This document shows positions 47,261 through 60,489 of a stretch of 64,000 nucleotides of DNA, piece by piece. Position 1 is the stretch's first letter; each line of letters opens with the position of its first letter. Source of the DNA: Sipunculus nudus. Its lineage: Eukaryota > Annelida > Sipuncula > Golfingiida > Sipunculidae. The translations under genes and the position numbers were made by a program. The notes below the pieces were generated by a model. The model saw nothing but the letters and a program-made list of their open reading frames with translations. It ran no database searches and was not told where the DNA came from. Location of the stretch: positions 54,650,659 through 54,714,658 of the forward strand of contig CM049313.1 in the NCBI GenBank assembly GCA_026874595.1. The letters run 5' to 3'.

Positions 47261-49298
47261 ATTCAGTCGGACTAAATGTAACTATCACAACTGAGGGACT
47301 CTTGCTATACCGTCGTAATTACAGTATATTATAGATAGGATCGCGTATCCTGATTCGGGATGAAATTAAACATGCTTAAAGTCTGTCTTTTATACAAATT
47401 TAAATACAAATATAAATCTTTTCAGATGATTCACAAGGTGGTGTCATGATTAGTCGCTCTCTAAATGTCTAAACATATAAGGGCAAGTCGTTTTACTATT
47501 TCTAGAAACAGCTTGGTATGAGGGACAGAAAATAAACAACTGATTGTAATTTTGCCACACATTTCTATATAATTTATTTGCTACGTATATTCTCAGTTAA
47601 AAGAGTTTGGAACAAGGAACGTCGATCGGCTGGTAATTTTCAAATTAATGTTAAAATTATTTGTTTATAGCTTAGTTGAGTATCAGTCATGCTGAGCTAT
47701 AGCGATCACCCTTTGTCCGTCGTTTTTCCGTCCGGCCTTCTGTCCGTCCGCTGGGGGGGGGGGGGGACAATTTGAAACCGTAAAGGCTAAGAGCACGAAC
47801 TGTGCACTATCAGAGGTTTTAAAACGCTCTCCTTGCAGAACTAAAATTAGGTCATTTAAATCTATTTTCCCTGAGTTATGAGGCGTGTTTTGGGCACATT
47901 TGATTCTAGAATGATCAAAATGTTGATATAAAATCTCCTGTATCCAAATAATAAATACATGGAATGCCTCGAATCTTGCCTTGCATACTGATAATGATTA
48001 GTTTTATCAGTCGCGGAACACTGGTTCCACCACCTATATTTTTTTCTAATTTTAAGCAATTGTCCCTATACATTTAGACTCACAAATAACAGAAAAGATT
48101 CCCAATGGAAAAGAAGAATGCGGCTCATTCTACTCTTCTGTAATAAGTTTCAGCCAAAAATGTACAAAATGCCGTATATCTGACCACTGAAAGCAGTTAT
48201 CCGTGAATCTGCTTTACCTTGCCCAGTGGGGACTCCGGTTGGCCCTGCAACAGTAGGACCTCCGGTTGGAATCCCACTTTGCCCAGTAGGTCCTGAAAAT
48301 ATGAACAACATGAAAAAGTGACAGTTATTTGTTTATATGGTGGGCTGATAGTTCTTTCTTTGTATTTTATTTTTACTTTTACCCATTTAATTGCTGTGAA
48401 CAAGTATCAAATAATGAGGGACCATGCAGATTTTCACGCCAGATGGCGCCTGTGTTACAAGGGTCCCAGTGCTGGTTCACGTGCTGTTACAGCAAGTCGG
48501 TTTTATTAGCTGCGGAGATCGTTTTTCCTCGCCTTAACTAATTTGTGAGACTTATTTACCAAAGAAATGGAGGCTAAGTATAAAGACTGGACCCTTGACA
48601 TGTTCAGAAAAGAACTGAAACGGAGAGGAGCTAAAGTTTCAAGGCGGAAAGCCGACTGCATTGAAAGGTAAATATGAGCGATAATAGGTGTTTCGACGGC
48701 CAAGCGGCAAGCAATGTTGATGTGAACAGGTAAAAAATGAGCAAGGCTGCCCTATTTTCTTTTAAAAAAAATAACCTCCTTTGATTTGTAAATTAATTAT
48801 AATACTTGCAATGAAAAGCATTATGATATCGACGATGAAGATTTTTCATATTAGCTCACAAGTAACAATTTTGACTCCATCCAACGTCCGCTGTTACCGA
48901 GAGTGCTGAGGTTAGTAAACACGATCCTAACGCCATCTCATGATGGGATGGCATGCGTGATATTAATACAATTCATCATATCATTTTTTCATTACTTTGT
49001 AAGACTTTTCAATTTTCCCACAGATTGCTGTCCTATGACAGGAACAAGAACTTCAGTGCCAACTAGACGACAGTTCACCCACATTCAAGATGAACCTGCC
49101 TCCTTATGATGAATACCAGGATCTGAACACTGGAGCTGTGGTGGGTTTACTTTTTCTTATCAGGGCTCATTCAAAGGGAATTTTGTTTTTATTAAAACTC
49201 ATTCATACGAGGCACATACACACATTCTGTGTAACAACAGTGAAGGCTCAAATTATTTATAACCATAACTTTAAAACATGATAAAAATAAGCATCAGA

Positions 49299-49350
<52 letters not shown>

Positions 49351-49590
49351 GACATAATGATTTAATAAATGACAAATATTTCCTGGTAGGACTAAAGAAT
49401 CTGTTCCATTATTTATATATCTTCGATATTTATATTTTTCTTATTCCAGACCTGATTCAACAAAAACTGTTTACTATAATTTCAGGTGATATTTAACATT
49501 TAACCACTGAATTTAAAAGGAAATATGACCTCTACACAAACAAAGTTGTGCGCTGTTATCACAAGAATACATACATACATACATATATAC

Positions 49591-49635
<45 letters not shown>

Positions 49636-52600
49636 ACTTTTGATGTTACCAATCATTAAAATGGATGTTTTATATTTTCAGATACCAAGAGTGACTGAGC
49701 CTGTTGCTAACCAGTACCTGATGCCGTTTGATAAGGAACTTGGGGAAAAAAGACAAGCTCTAGGAATCAAGCTTTATGAGATATGTCCGCTGGTCTCAAG
49801 TTGATGAGACTAGCGGACATTAGGGGCAACTGCAAGGCAGAAATGAAAAAAAAAACTGTAACATATAATGTAGACCCGAGTGTAGATAAATGTGGAAATG
49901 TCAGGCAATCTCAGTGTTTATGTGCTCCCGGCATGGGTCCACTTGCCAGCTGTAAGCATATCTTGTGTCTGCTTTTCAGTTTAGTCCAGTTCTTTCTGAC
50001 AGGTGAACTCCGAACTGAGCAAACCTGTGCACAGAAGCTCAGAACCTTTCATAGGGCAAAGAAATTCACTTGTTCATCGGTCACAAGGGGATTTGTCGTT
50101 TGGTTAAATGTCAAAATCTGTGGGTAAAAATTTAGATCAAATTGTTTGTGACAGAAATGTAACCCGATTTAATGCAAGGAAACCACAGTATGTTAAAAAC
50201 AAAAGTTACATAGATAAAGTAAGAAATTCTGCTGTGAGTTTTTCAGCAAAAGAAACAAAAATGTGCCTCATTCAGTCGGTTGATCCAGCGAATCCTTTTG
50301 CCTTATTCAGATATGTCAAACATTAAAGCAAGGTCTTTGTTGAAACAATATTGTCTAAGTTTAATCAATGTTAAAAAAACTGATTGGGCACAGAAAGCAG
50401 TTGACAGTTCCTGCACCTGTAATTTAAATCATAAGCTGCTGGGCCCAGAGTGTTCAACAAAAATATGATTCTTGCATAAGTCTCAAGTCCAGCCAGGTGG
50501 TGCACAGCATCATCATGGTGACTGAAGTTCTCAATGTTGTAAGGTGGATTCTGAGGGGTCTGTGTGCCAGGTAACCTCTCGGTCTCACAAGTGGGGTTGT
50601 GTTCTGTGTGCTGTGGGGACTGTTCTGTTGTCACCACAACTTCATTCCCTACTTCAGGAGCTTCAATCGGCTAATCATCAAAACGTTTCAGCCTTTTGCT
50701 AGCTTGCTCTGCCCTCCTCTCAGTTTCTGGAGTGGATTCTTTAGTCCCAAAGAAGACACTTGGCAGGTATCAGCAGTCTTCTTTGTGGACTTTCCCCTAC
50801 AAAACATATTGTCACTGTTTTTATATTGTTGCCTGCGACCAAGATAAACTTGAGAAATCATGTGGTTTTAGCGTTAAAACAGAAAATGTATTTATGTCTG
50901 CTTATTTAAAATGTTCTAGGTAATGTATTATCAGGTGTGGGTTCACATTGTTGCTCAATGAAATGAATTAGTGTAAATATATTTTTTGAATAACAGTGCT
51001 GTATTATTTTGTTATATTATCAAATAATGTCAAATAAATACACGACATATACCGGTATATATTTGATTATAATCTTATAATTTACTGTGTCTTACATATA
51101 ATATATATGTAACAGAAAGTAAATATTCAATACTGACTACTTTGTGTTTATTCCTTTATTTACTAAATTATTACATTTGCTCACTCTGACTTAGCAATAT
51201 ATCACATTACATATATATTACAAGTTATAGCAGGGGGGAAATCAACACTGATGGCTTTGTGTTTATTCTTTATTGAACTAAATTATTAAAAATGACTGAT
51301 AATAGATATGCCTCGGCAATAAGTAACTTAAAGTTTAAGAGTACAGCATGATATTTTTCCCTTCCAAATTGTCAAGATGGCTCCCTCCACGGCTTCGATT
51401 TGGCAAAGATCGCGACATGCGAGAGACGAGGGCCATGAAAAGGGTGACGGTGACACGCCCACTAACGGGGACGATTTATCAGAGAAACAGAAAATGAATA
51501 CTCGGTTACGATTATCTATGTCAAGTTTTCCTTCTTATATTTATAATAATATGATTCACCAAAATAAAAAGCAAAACATTAAAAGCGGTTAATCTTACCG
51601 AAGCTGTTCTCAGCGATGAAGTCGTCGGCCGAGAAAAGTGCGTGACATACAACGGATTGTAGGGTTCGTCTCAAACAATCACGTCAAACTGCGAGCATCC
51701 ACTTCCTGAATAGTTCCTTCTTTCGGCCATCGATGACACAACACCGTGTCCGAGGCATTTTAACAGAAATTTCAACGATAATAATAGTAGGAAAACGTCG
51801 CAGGTATATTGTAAACAAAACGTCAAGCGCTATGAACATCTGGGGATTCGGGACGTATAGGGACCCTTGCTCATGTGGCGCCGCCCTGTGTGTGACAGTT
51901 TCGCGCACAGACCCTCATTGTGTGTGGCTTCCACCTGCTCCTGTGACGTTCACACGTTTTGTTCAATTTACGGCACTATTTTGTTTAAACATCTTTATAT
52001 GTTGGTAACTTCGAGATACTGCTACTGTACTGCTAACATGGTACTGCTAATTTTATTTTACGTATAATTTTTTGTTTTTATGTAGTTCTTGTCTGTACCA
52101 GAATGCGTATCAGAAGAGGATTTGTATTGAGACTGTGAAACATACCGGAAAAGGAACCTATCTATAAAACATGATATAATAACTAGGGGTTTTTAGCGTT
52201 CATCTATGTTCAGTATTCCTCTTGTTTAATCCTGTGTATTATTATGCCGTCTGAATCTCTTAGTCATGTTGTTATCCCCTGTATTGTAATCTCAAGTATG
52301 CATGTTATTGATCTGTCACGACACTCACCAAAATAGGTTTACTTACACTTTTGTAAACCATTTTAGGTCCACACAGATGTCAAGCGAGCCAAAAAATTTG
52401 AGGAGGGGGGGGGGGGGATGACCACATTATGGCTATGGTAGACCTATCTACATGTATCATGACATATTTTAATAGTCCAACCATTCCTGATGTGGTATGT
52501 ATAGCTAATTGTCATACTTTTTAGTTCACTCTATTTTATTAGACTGTATTTGTGTTATCTTCCACTCACACGGCAGTTATATGGAACAATCAAATAAAGA

Positions 52601-55600
52601 CTACACTCTTTCTTGTTTTCTAACCTTATTTTTGTAACAAAACTGTATCAACCGTGACTTAAACATCCGAGAAGAAGATAGAGATTGGCAGGAAATATAT
52701 GAAGACAGGGTTTGAGATAAAGACCTTTATTTAAATAGAAAACCACATTATTTTAATGTTTGTAATGCTTGCTTTGACCGAATTGGCAGTCATATTTTCT
52801 ATCTGCACTATACATCAGACAGCTCCGAGATTTATCGTTTTATTAGATATTATCTTACTATTTTCTGCTGTTTTTTATTTAGCCGTAAAGTATGTTGAGA
52901 AAGATTGGCAAATTATTCATTCACACACTTACTGATCCTGTGAACCAAGAATGCCGTGTATGAAAAAGGAATTCTGCCTTTGATTATTTGCAAGTCAGAT
53001 GATAGATATTTAATTTGCTGAACAAACACGGAAAGCACATGTTGGCAACGGGTAACCCCCTTTTTATGATGCTTCTTTGCATTAAATAGGAAAGCATCAG
53101 ATCATAAAATGTTGTGATTCCATAATATAAAATATATAACATGAAAAAAAAACGCAACCGTAGCTTTAAAAAAAGTCCACACTTTGTCTCTTTTCATACA
53201 TCAGAATATGTTTTTAAATTGGCAAACATTTATTTTTGTCATATTGAAATGCACTGTGACATTTTATTACCAAGCTACCACTCACGCACACGTATTTTTT
53301 TTTATAATAAAACATTGGAGACTTACCCGCACATATCTCATCTTTCGTTGTAAGCCCCAAAAGTGATTCGATGAAAGCATAAGCGGTTGGGAGAACTGAT
53401 TGTGGTGATACGTCTTTCGCCTTGTTATAACATTTTTTGAGTTCTTTGTTCAGCTGCAAAACACATATTTTAAAAAGTATTTTAGAGTGCAAACGTCGTT
53501 GCATTCAGCTCATATTTCTACTTGGATAAGCGTTTATTTTGTAAAATATTCGAATAACTAATTGGTATTGCAATTTTACAGCTAATGTTTTGTAGTTGTA
53601 AAACTGATTTGAATGATACGTTTTCACACGAAACTATACGTGTCATGGTTCTTCGTTATATTATAACATATAAGTAAAATTTCAAATAAATTCCAGGTCA
53701 ATGTTCCCGTGTTCTAAAGATGATAACCTCTTATTAAATCATATTCAAAACTAAGTACTTTTAAGGGACTACAATTTCGTAAAATGTCTTATCAAACATA
53801 TTTATATATAGCATGGAGATTACCATGGAGTCGCCTTTAACGTTATGGCCATATTTTGATAATTTTTGCCGTATAATTGACGAGCCATAGGATCTTCATA
53901 ATTTGGGGATTTGACAGCCCTATGATTTCAGTGATTTTGCTAAAATGTGATTCACGGCTCATCAACAGCTTCAGAGGTTAACTTCAGAAAAAGAGGCAGG
54001 ATTGATATAAACGTTATCGGGTGGCACAGGCAAGGATAATGAAATTGGTCTCATAACGGTAAGAACTGCTTAAAATTAAACATAATATAATGTTCATGAT
54101 TACCTCCTTACGCGATCATAACAAACTTTAAACAAGATGCATCCATGACTCATTGAGTGATGTTGCTAACAGACAAAACAAAAAACAAGGCATGGGTAAA
54201 CATCGCGTTATAACAAGTACCAAACCAGCGCTGTGTGTAAAACCTCGGAAGACGGAAGTCGGAAGCCCAGGATTTTTCATAAAATAAGTGCTTAAACATG
54301 CACAAATTACCTCTAGATCAACACCATTTTAATTTCTATTGATAGAATAAAGTCTGTTCTATCATTCCTTGAAGAATCATAGTTATCCATTCCGTAATCT
54401 GAAAGTTATAGACGAGTTTGTGCTCGGAAGCCATCCCGGAAGCCACTTGGAAGCGCGGGACGCGGTCCAAATGTGTAAAACTCGGAAGTCACGGAGACGC
54501 ACAGGTCAACATATGGTCAGTTTAGAGCCATATGGCAAATGCAATTTCGTTGCCTGCATATATTTAAAGTGCTTATGATTGTGCTTGTAATGAGTATATA
54601 ATACAATACATTGTTCATACTAAAATATGATAAAAGAAATCCGAATACGACTTACATTTATAAATTACGATATCATTAAATATTAAAACAGTTTTAATAT
54701 ATTTTCCTTACGTTGAGCAAATATCCAATATAGGTAATATTATCATAATATATTGGAAATTCAATATATCCTAAAAGGACATCGCTGGAACAGCAACAAA
54801 CATATATGTACAAAATAAGACGTAAATTAAATGTGTTTTATAACGTGAGATTTCTACGATTTTTTTTATTAAGATATATCGTAGTAAGGGATACAACAGA
54901 ACAGGTTATATATTACATATTTATACACGTGTGATTATAAAATCTAATATGTTTTTATGTTCAAGCATAAAGTTGGTTTTAAACAAAAAATTAAATATTT
55001 TCAACTCTTTCTTTCATACTTATTCAACCATGATATTTATTTTCTATTTATAACACTCTTGATATTGTTACAACATTATTATAATAATTTAACTTCAAAT
55101 AAATTGATATTTCAGAAAATTTTAAAATATTTTTATAATTCATTTCATTCTCAGACGTTAAGCCATGCCTGGGCTTTAGTGTATTGATGTTTTATGCTAA
55201 AATGCTTCAAATGAAACGTGATTTCATGTATCAACAGACGCGACGTTACTCTAGCTTTTATCACTAAAGCCCTGTAAAGTCCGTATAACGAATCCCTGAT
55301 ATTTGCATATTAGGGCGTCACAAGGCTCCTGACGATTCCCTCGCATTTGCATATCAGGCCGCCTGGTTTCCTGTGAATGGCATTGTTGCTATGAGGACGC
55401 TAACAGCATCCTATAGGCAAAAGACAGTTCAGTCCGCTTGGTAATATTCCCACTGAAATCATGCATGTTTTAAGAAAGTCCATACATCCTATGATATATC
55501 TCTGCTGTTCGAACATGCGGTCCATGGGCAAATTTAAGTGTATTGTAGACAATGTCGCATCGAATTTGTACTGTGTATTTGTTAGTTTTCAAGTTACACA

Positions 55601-58600
55601 TGAAAGTTTTGCCACTGTTGAGTTGCCTACACGCTGAACATCGTGATCGTTTCAGTCAGCCGGTACATGCATAACAGTTTGACTGCGTTCGTCTCGTGGG
55701 GACCTAAATATCTCACGCTGATTGGCTGAGTTGGTGACGCATTTTAAACCGGCCTGCTACGATAAGCAATGGTCTGATAAACGGTGACATACTCACTCAC
55801 TGAGGCTGAGGGTTTTATAAAGTGTTAAAAATCTTGCCGTACTCAAATAGCCGAAGACCTAAACATATTAAGGCTGGTAAAATAGGAAATATATATACAG
55901 CAAGCTAGAAGCCTACAATAGGCGGTTACTGAATTAACCATGTTGGTTCTGAAAAAAAAAAAGATTCTGGGAAAGACCACTATAATTACTCCTTACGTCA
56001 CTGGGAAAGACCTTAGTTCAGCGAGGCGGTGATGTGTGGCGCTGACTGTCCGGTACGGCCCAAGTTTACAAGTCGATGAAATAAGAGGGTCAACCGACAC
56101 TAAGTGCGATACAGTGAGAGCCGTTTGATATCTCTGTCAGAGTCACTTCATTGACTGGGCCATTCTATTAGACGCTATGTGCTTAATAAGGGCATCTAAA
56201 ACAGAATGTGTTCCTAGCTTCAATTAAGGAACTGCACGGAGTGACGATTACAACGATCTCGATGAAGAAATTCCTATTTTGCGTTAGGAGGAGATCGTTG
56301 AATGTCAAATCTTAGATAAATAATCTTATTAATAGGATTTTATTGACACATAAGACATTGGAGGCTTCAAGTATTTCTGTCAAGGTTTTTTGAATCATTA
56401 TCAAACAATTCAATGTGAAATATTATGCATATTATGCTGTCTATTTTGGCAACATTTTAAAACTTGAATTAGAAAAGGGTTTCATTTTACAGCATGAACA
56501 TATCGGGGGAAAAATGACATTTTGAATTTGTGCATTCTGGTCAGGAAATATAAAATATATTTTGGAATCAATTAAATATTACATAATAGATTTTTGAGTC
56601 TAAGAGATACATAATCCTGATGAAATTTTTTATCAATGGAACATGAAAAGGTTAGTCAATTTATACATGAAACATAAAACATTTTATCGAAACAACCTTT
56701 AGAAACAATTCCTGGACGTCGTGTTTCTGTCAAATTTTAATTCTATTTATCATTTTAATTAATCAATTATTACTATGTTGTTTTACAAAATGAACAAAAA
56801 ATATGACCACAAAATATTATTTTAAGAAAACATCATCATGAATGTTACACAACAGATTGAATTATAAAAAATATGTCATCTGGAAGATAGTGAAAATGGT
56901 TGACACGCATGCTGACGATTTGATGACCAGTGCATGGCCGTGGCTTCCGAGTTTTACACATTTAGACTACTTCCCGGCACTTCCGAGTGACTTCCGAGAT
57001 GACTTCCGAGCACAGAATCTTCTATAACTTTCAGATTATTGAATGAATAACTATGATTCTTCACAGAATGAAAGAACAGACGCTAGTGTATCGATAAAAA
57101 TCGAAATAGTATTGATGTAATGGCATTTGTATATGCTTTATGGTTTTGTTTCTAAAAAAATCCTTGGCTTCCGACTTCCGGTTTCCGACTACCGAGTTTT
57201 ACACACAGCCTCAATATAAGCCGTTAAACTCACATATGACGTTTGATTTACACGCTGTGTGTGGCATTAGGATTATCTGTAAATTTCTACATTTAGTTTC
57301 CATGATTATATATCCTCAATATATACAAGCTGACGCCAGTGACACGCCATGTTTGTATGTAACGCCTCGTATCGGTATACCGGTGTAGCCATAACTAATA
57401 CTAACCCAGTAGGGAAGGGAATGCTTTTAACCCGCTTTTCATATACGAATTTCTGCGAGCAGAAATAAACGGAGTAAAAGCATATAGTATGTCTATATAC
57501 ACGTTTAAGCACGCTTGCATTCGTCGAGATAAAAATGTAGATCTACGTTTGACTTTTTGTCTCGACTTCATCTAGTTAGATTCAACAGAGCGTCCTCAAT
57601 TTTTAAGTACATGTACTTGCATGTTTCTTTTTTATTTTTTTAGGCTGTTTTACTGGCTTGTGTACACGGATTTTATTCCGTCTGTCCCACTTTTTAACTT
57701 TTTTTTCTAGTGCGTCAATAACTTAGCCTATTATTATTCACTTGAAGAGACTTTGGACATCTTCCTTCCATCAGAACAGGTGGCTACACTTTCACAGGCC
57801 TTGATTCAGGGAGAACCTCTGGAGTCTATATCATGAAAAATGAACAAGGAAATTGAACCAATCAAATAATTGACCACACTACACACGATATTTCGATCAA
57901 ACGAATTGGCGAGGAGGCATCAGAATGTAAACAATTAAAATTAAGCTTATATGCTTGTCTCTTTTCTGGACATGGTTTTATGTCCTTGTTCAGACGGCAT
58001 GAGAACACTGTAATGTTTACATTTTGTTTTAAATTTAGATTAAATTTGCATTTGAGATTTCGGCCAGAAGCCTTGCAGGCTAAAATGACGACAGAGCGGT
58101 TTACTAAATCACTGTCTGTGAACGTTTAATTAGCTGACACAGACTTGGTATTATATAAAGATGCTAAGGGATACTACTCTTATGATCACTCGGCTCATGC
58201 AGAAATCTGGTTGCAAAGAGTGGACGAAACGGAATAGTATGTATGCCGTGGATACAGTGGATTGCCAATGGTTGCTTAATTTTTCTTTAAGTATCCAAAA
58301 TATTTTCATATTACAGTACATTTAGATATGATGTTTCGTATTGCTCGTTGCATTTCAATCTACCGAGTCGGTTTCCGACTACCGAGTTTTACACACAGCC
58401 TCAATATAAGCCGTTAAACTCACATATGACGTTTGATTTACACGCTGTGTGTGGCATTAGGATTATCTGTAAATTTCTACATTTAGTTTCCATGATTATA
58501 TATCCTCAATATATACAAGCTGACGCCAGTGACACGCCATGTTTGTATGTAACGCCTCGTATCGGTATACCGGTGTAGCCATAACTAATACTAGCCCAGT

Positions 58601-59775
58601 ATGGAAATGAATGCTTTTAACCCGCTTTTCATATACGAATTTCTGCGAGCAGAAATAAAGGAGGCATCATTGGCGAGGAGGCATCAGAATGTAAACAATT
58701 AAAATTAAGCTTATATGCTTGTCTCTTTTCTGGACATGGTTTTATGTCCTTGTTCAGACGGCATGAGAACACTGTAATGTTTACATTTTGTTTTAAATTT
58801 AGATTAAATTTGCATTTGAGATTTCGGCCAGAAGCCTTGCAGGCTAAAATGACGACAGAGCGGTTTACTAAATCACTGTCTGTGAACGTTTAATTAGCTG
58901 ACACAGACTTGGTATTATATAAAGATGCTAAGGGATACTACTCTTATGATCACTCGGCTCATGCAGAAATCTGGTTGCAAAGAGTGGACGAAACGGAATA
59001 GTATGTATGCCGTGGATACAGTGGAATGCCAATGGTTGCTTAATTTTTCTTTAAGTATCCAAAATATTTTCATATTACAGTACATTTAGATATGATGTAT
59101 CGTATTGCTTGGTGCATTTCAATCTTTCCTTTGTATCATTTTTTCAGTAAACTTTTTTTTTAATTTAAATATATTTACATTTTATATGTTAATTTATCTT
59201 GTGAAATAATAAAGATGACAATATCATAGTATATGCCGATCAGTTTGTTTTACACTGGCAAAAAGACACGAGCATTAAGTACGTACTTAAAAAAAGTGTC
59301 AACTTGTTGTTGACAGTAATCAAAGAAACCTAATTAATATCACTGACTTAAAGAAAATTTGAAACAAAGTTTTCTTCAGGCATTATTTATGGAAATAACT
59401 TTTAAATTAAAAGATATACTATGGTATATATCGTCATTATTCAAGACGAGTTACACAAGATGGTTACATAAGATGTAAGGAGAGAGTATTATTGGCTAAT
59501 CTTTAACTATTATTGTGTCCCGCACTTCCTTCTCTCTTCTCTGAAAATAGATTTAGAACCGCTAAATCCTAGGACAGGCATGCTAATTAAATGGAATGGA
59601 CCTATCATCTTATGGTAATTTGAGCCTTTAGGAACATTTATTATCATACAAACACAGACAGCTTAGCGGTTAACTTGGGCTTTCAGTCTTTAACTGACAC
59701 CAACCAATTCAGACGTTTACATTTTTTTTATAAATATATTTTTAGAAATTTTTTATAAACATCACACACACACAC

Positions 59776-59825
<50 letters not shown>

Positions 59826-60437
59826 TTATATACAAAGCCATACCTCACATAAGGCCTTACAACCGCCTATCAGTTGCTTCACACATTCGTTGAAAACTGT
59901 CATCTGTAATTAAAACTCATGCTGGTTATTTATCTATCAGGCTCAAAAATCTCCAGGTTAGACGGTTTGGATACGAATACGTTTAACGACACGGACATGG
60001 ATACGGGCACGGGAACGGATAGTTTAGGCGTACGACCCATACGGATTTAACTGGGCAATAATTGTCTTGTATTTTGTCCTTCAAACTCATCTTGTACTTG
60101 TTTAGCTAGGGGAGACAAAATATTGGAGGTACAATGGAACTTCCAACTGCATTATACTTTATATTCGTCTGCAGGGTTCGGCCCAATGAGCAAGTATTGA
60201 CATGTTAATGCTGGGGACGCCGATCGGAATTTTGATAGAAAATATCACACAATTATTAATTTTTGTGACTTAGATATAACACAATATTACATTCCTTTTT
60301 CAATTTAATGCATAAAAGAATAATTATTGATGAACGTTTGTGTTGATCCCGTCCAATACTTTGCTGAAATATCTTTGTTTCTATAATATATGTCATCTTT
60401 TATTCTTCACACAGATTTATGTTACACAATATATAAG

Positions 60438-60489
<52 letters not shown>

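Larger units (their letters stand above)
48413..51919. mobile_element. Two-gene DNA transposon with TIRs (internally deleted)
   Basis: Ends are inverted. AATGAGGG at 48,413 and at 51,912-51,919 (minus) are each followed inward by GGCGCC and, exactly 7 nt later, CAAGGGTCCC. Inside are a plus-strand SAP-SWIM pseudogene (48,567-50,303) and a minus-strand THAP/HTH transposase pseudogene (51,758-50,306), convergent and abutting near 50,305. Neither has its expected C-terminal domain, so one internal deletion probably removed both 3' ends. The outer flanks (ATCAAAT | GTGTGTGGCTTCCAC) resemble the uninterrupted intron at 46,190-46,230, which supports these borders. No clear target-site duplication is seen. 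Confidence 0.8.
53454..59843. other. Large intron of the minus-strand gene
   Basis: 6.4 kb between exons C and B. It contains the inverted repeat pair 54,236-54,500 / 56,930-57,208, a paired octamer stretch (55,298-55,360), a CCAAT-like and GC-richer stretch (55,700-56,170), the tandem duplication 57,177-59,110 and (CA)n. No other exon recognised. Confidence 0.55.

Noticed and set aside
51377-51592. 71-codon plus-strand frame starting in an AAGATGGC context
   Set aside because: It lies in the intron between the two transposase exons on the opposite strand, and after about 40 residues the composition becomes chance-like. No match is known to me.
57140-58578. Repeated 76-82-codon frames sharing a C-terminal sequence
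   Set aside because: They are identical because the DNA is recently duplicated, and part of the frame is the inverted CTTCCG repeat. There is no independent coding evidence.
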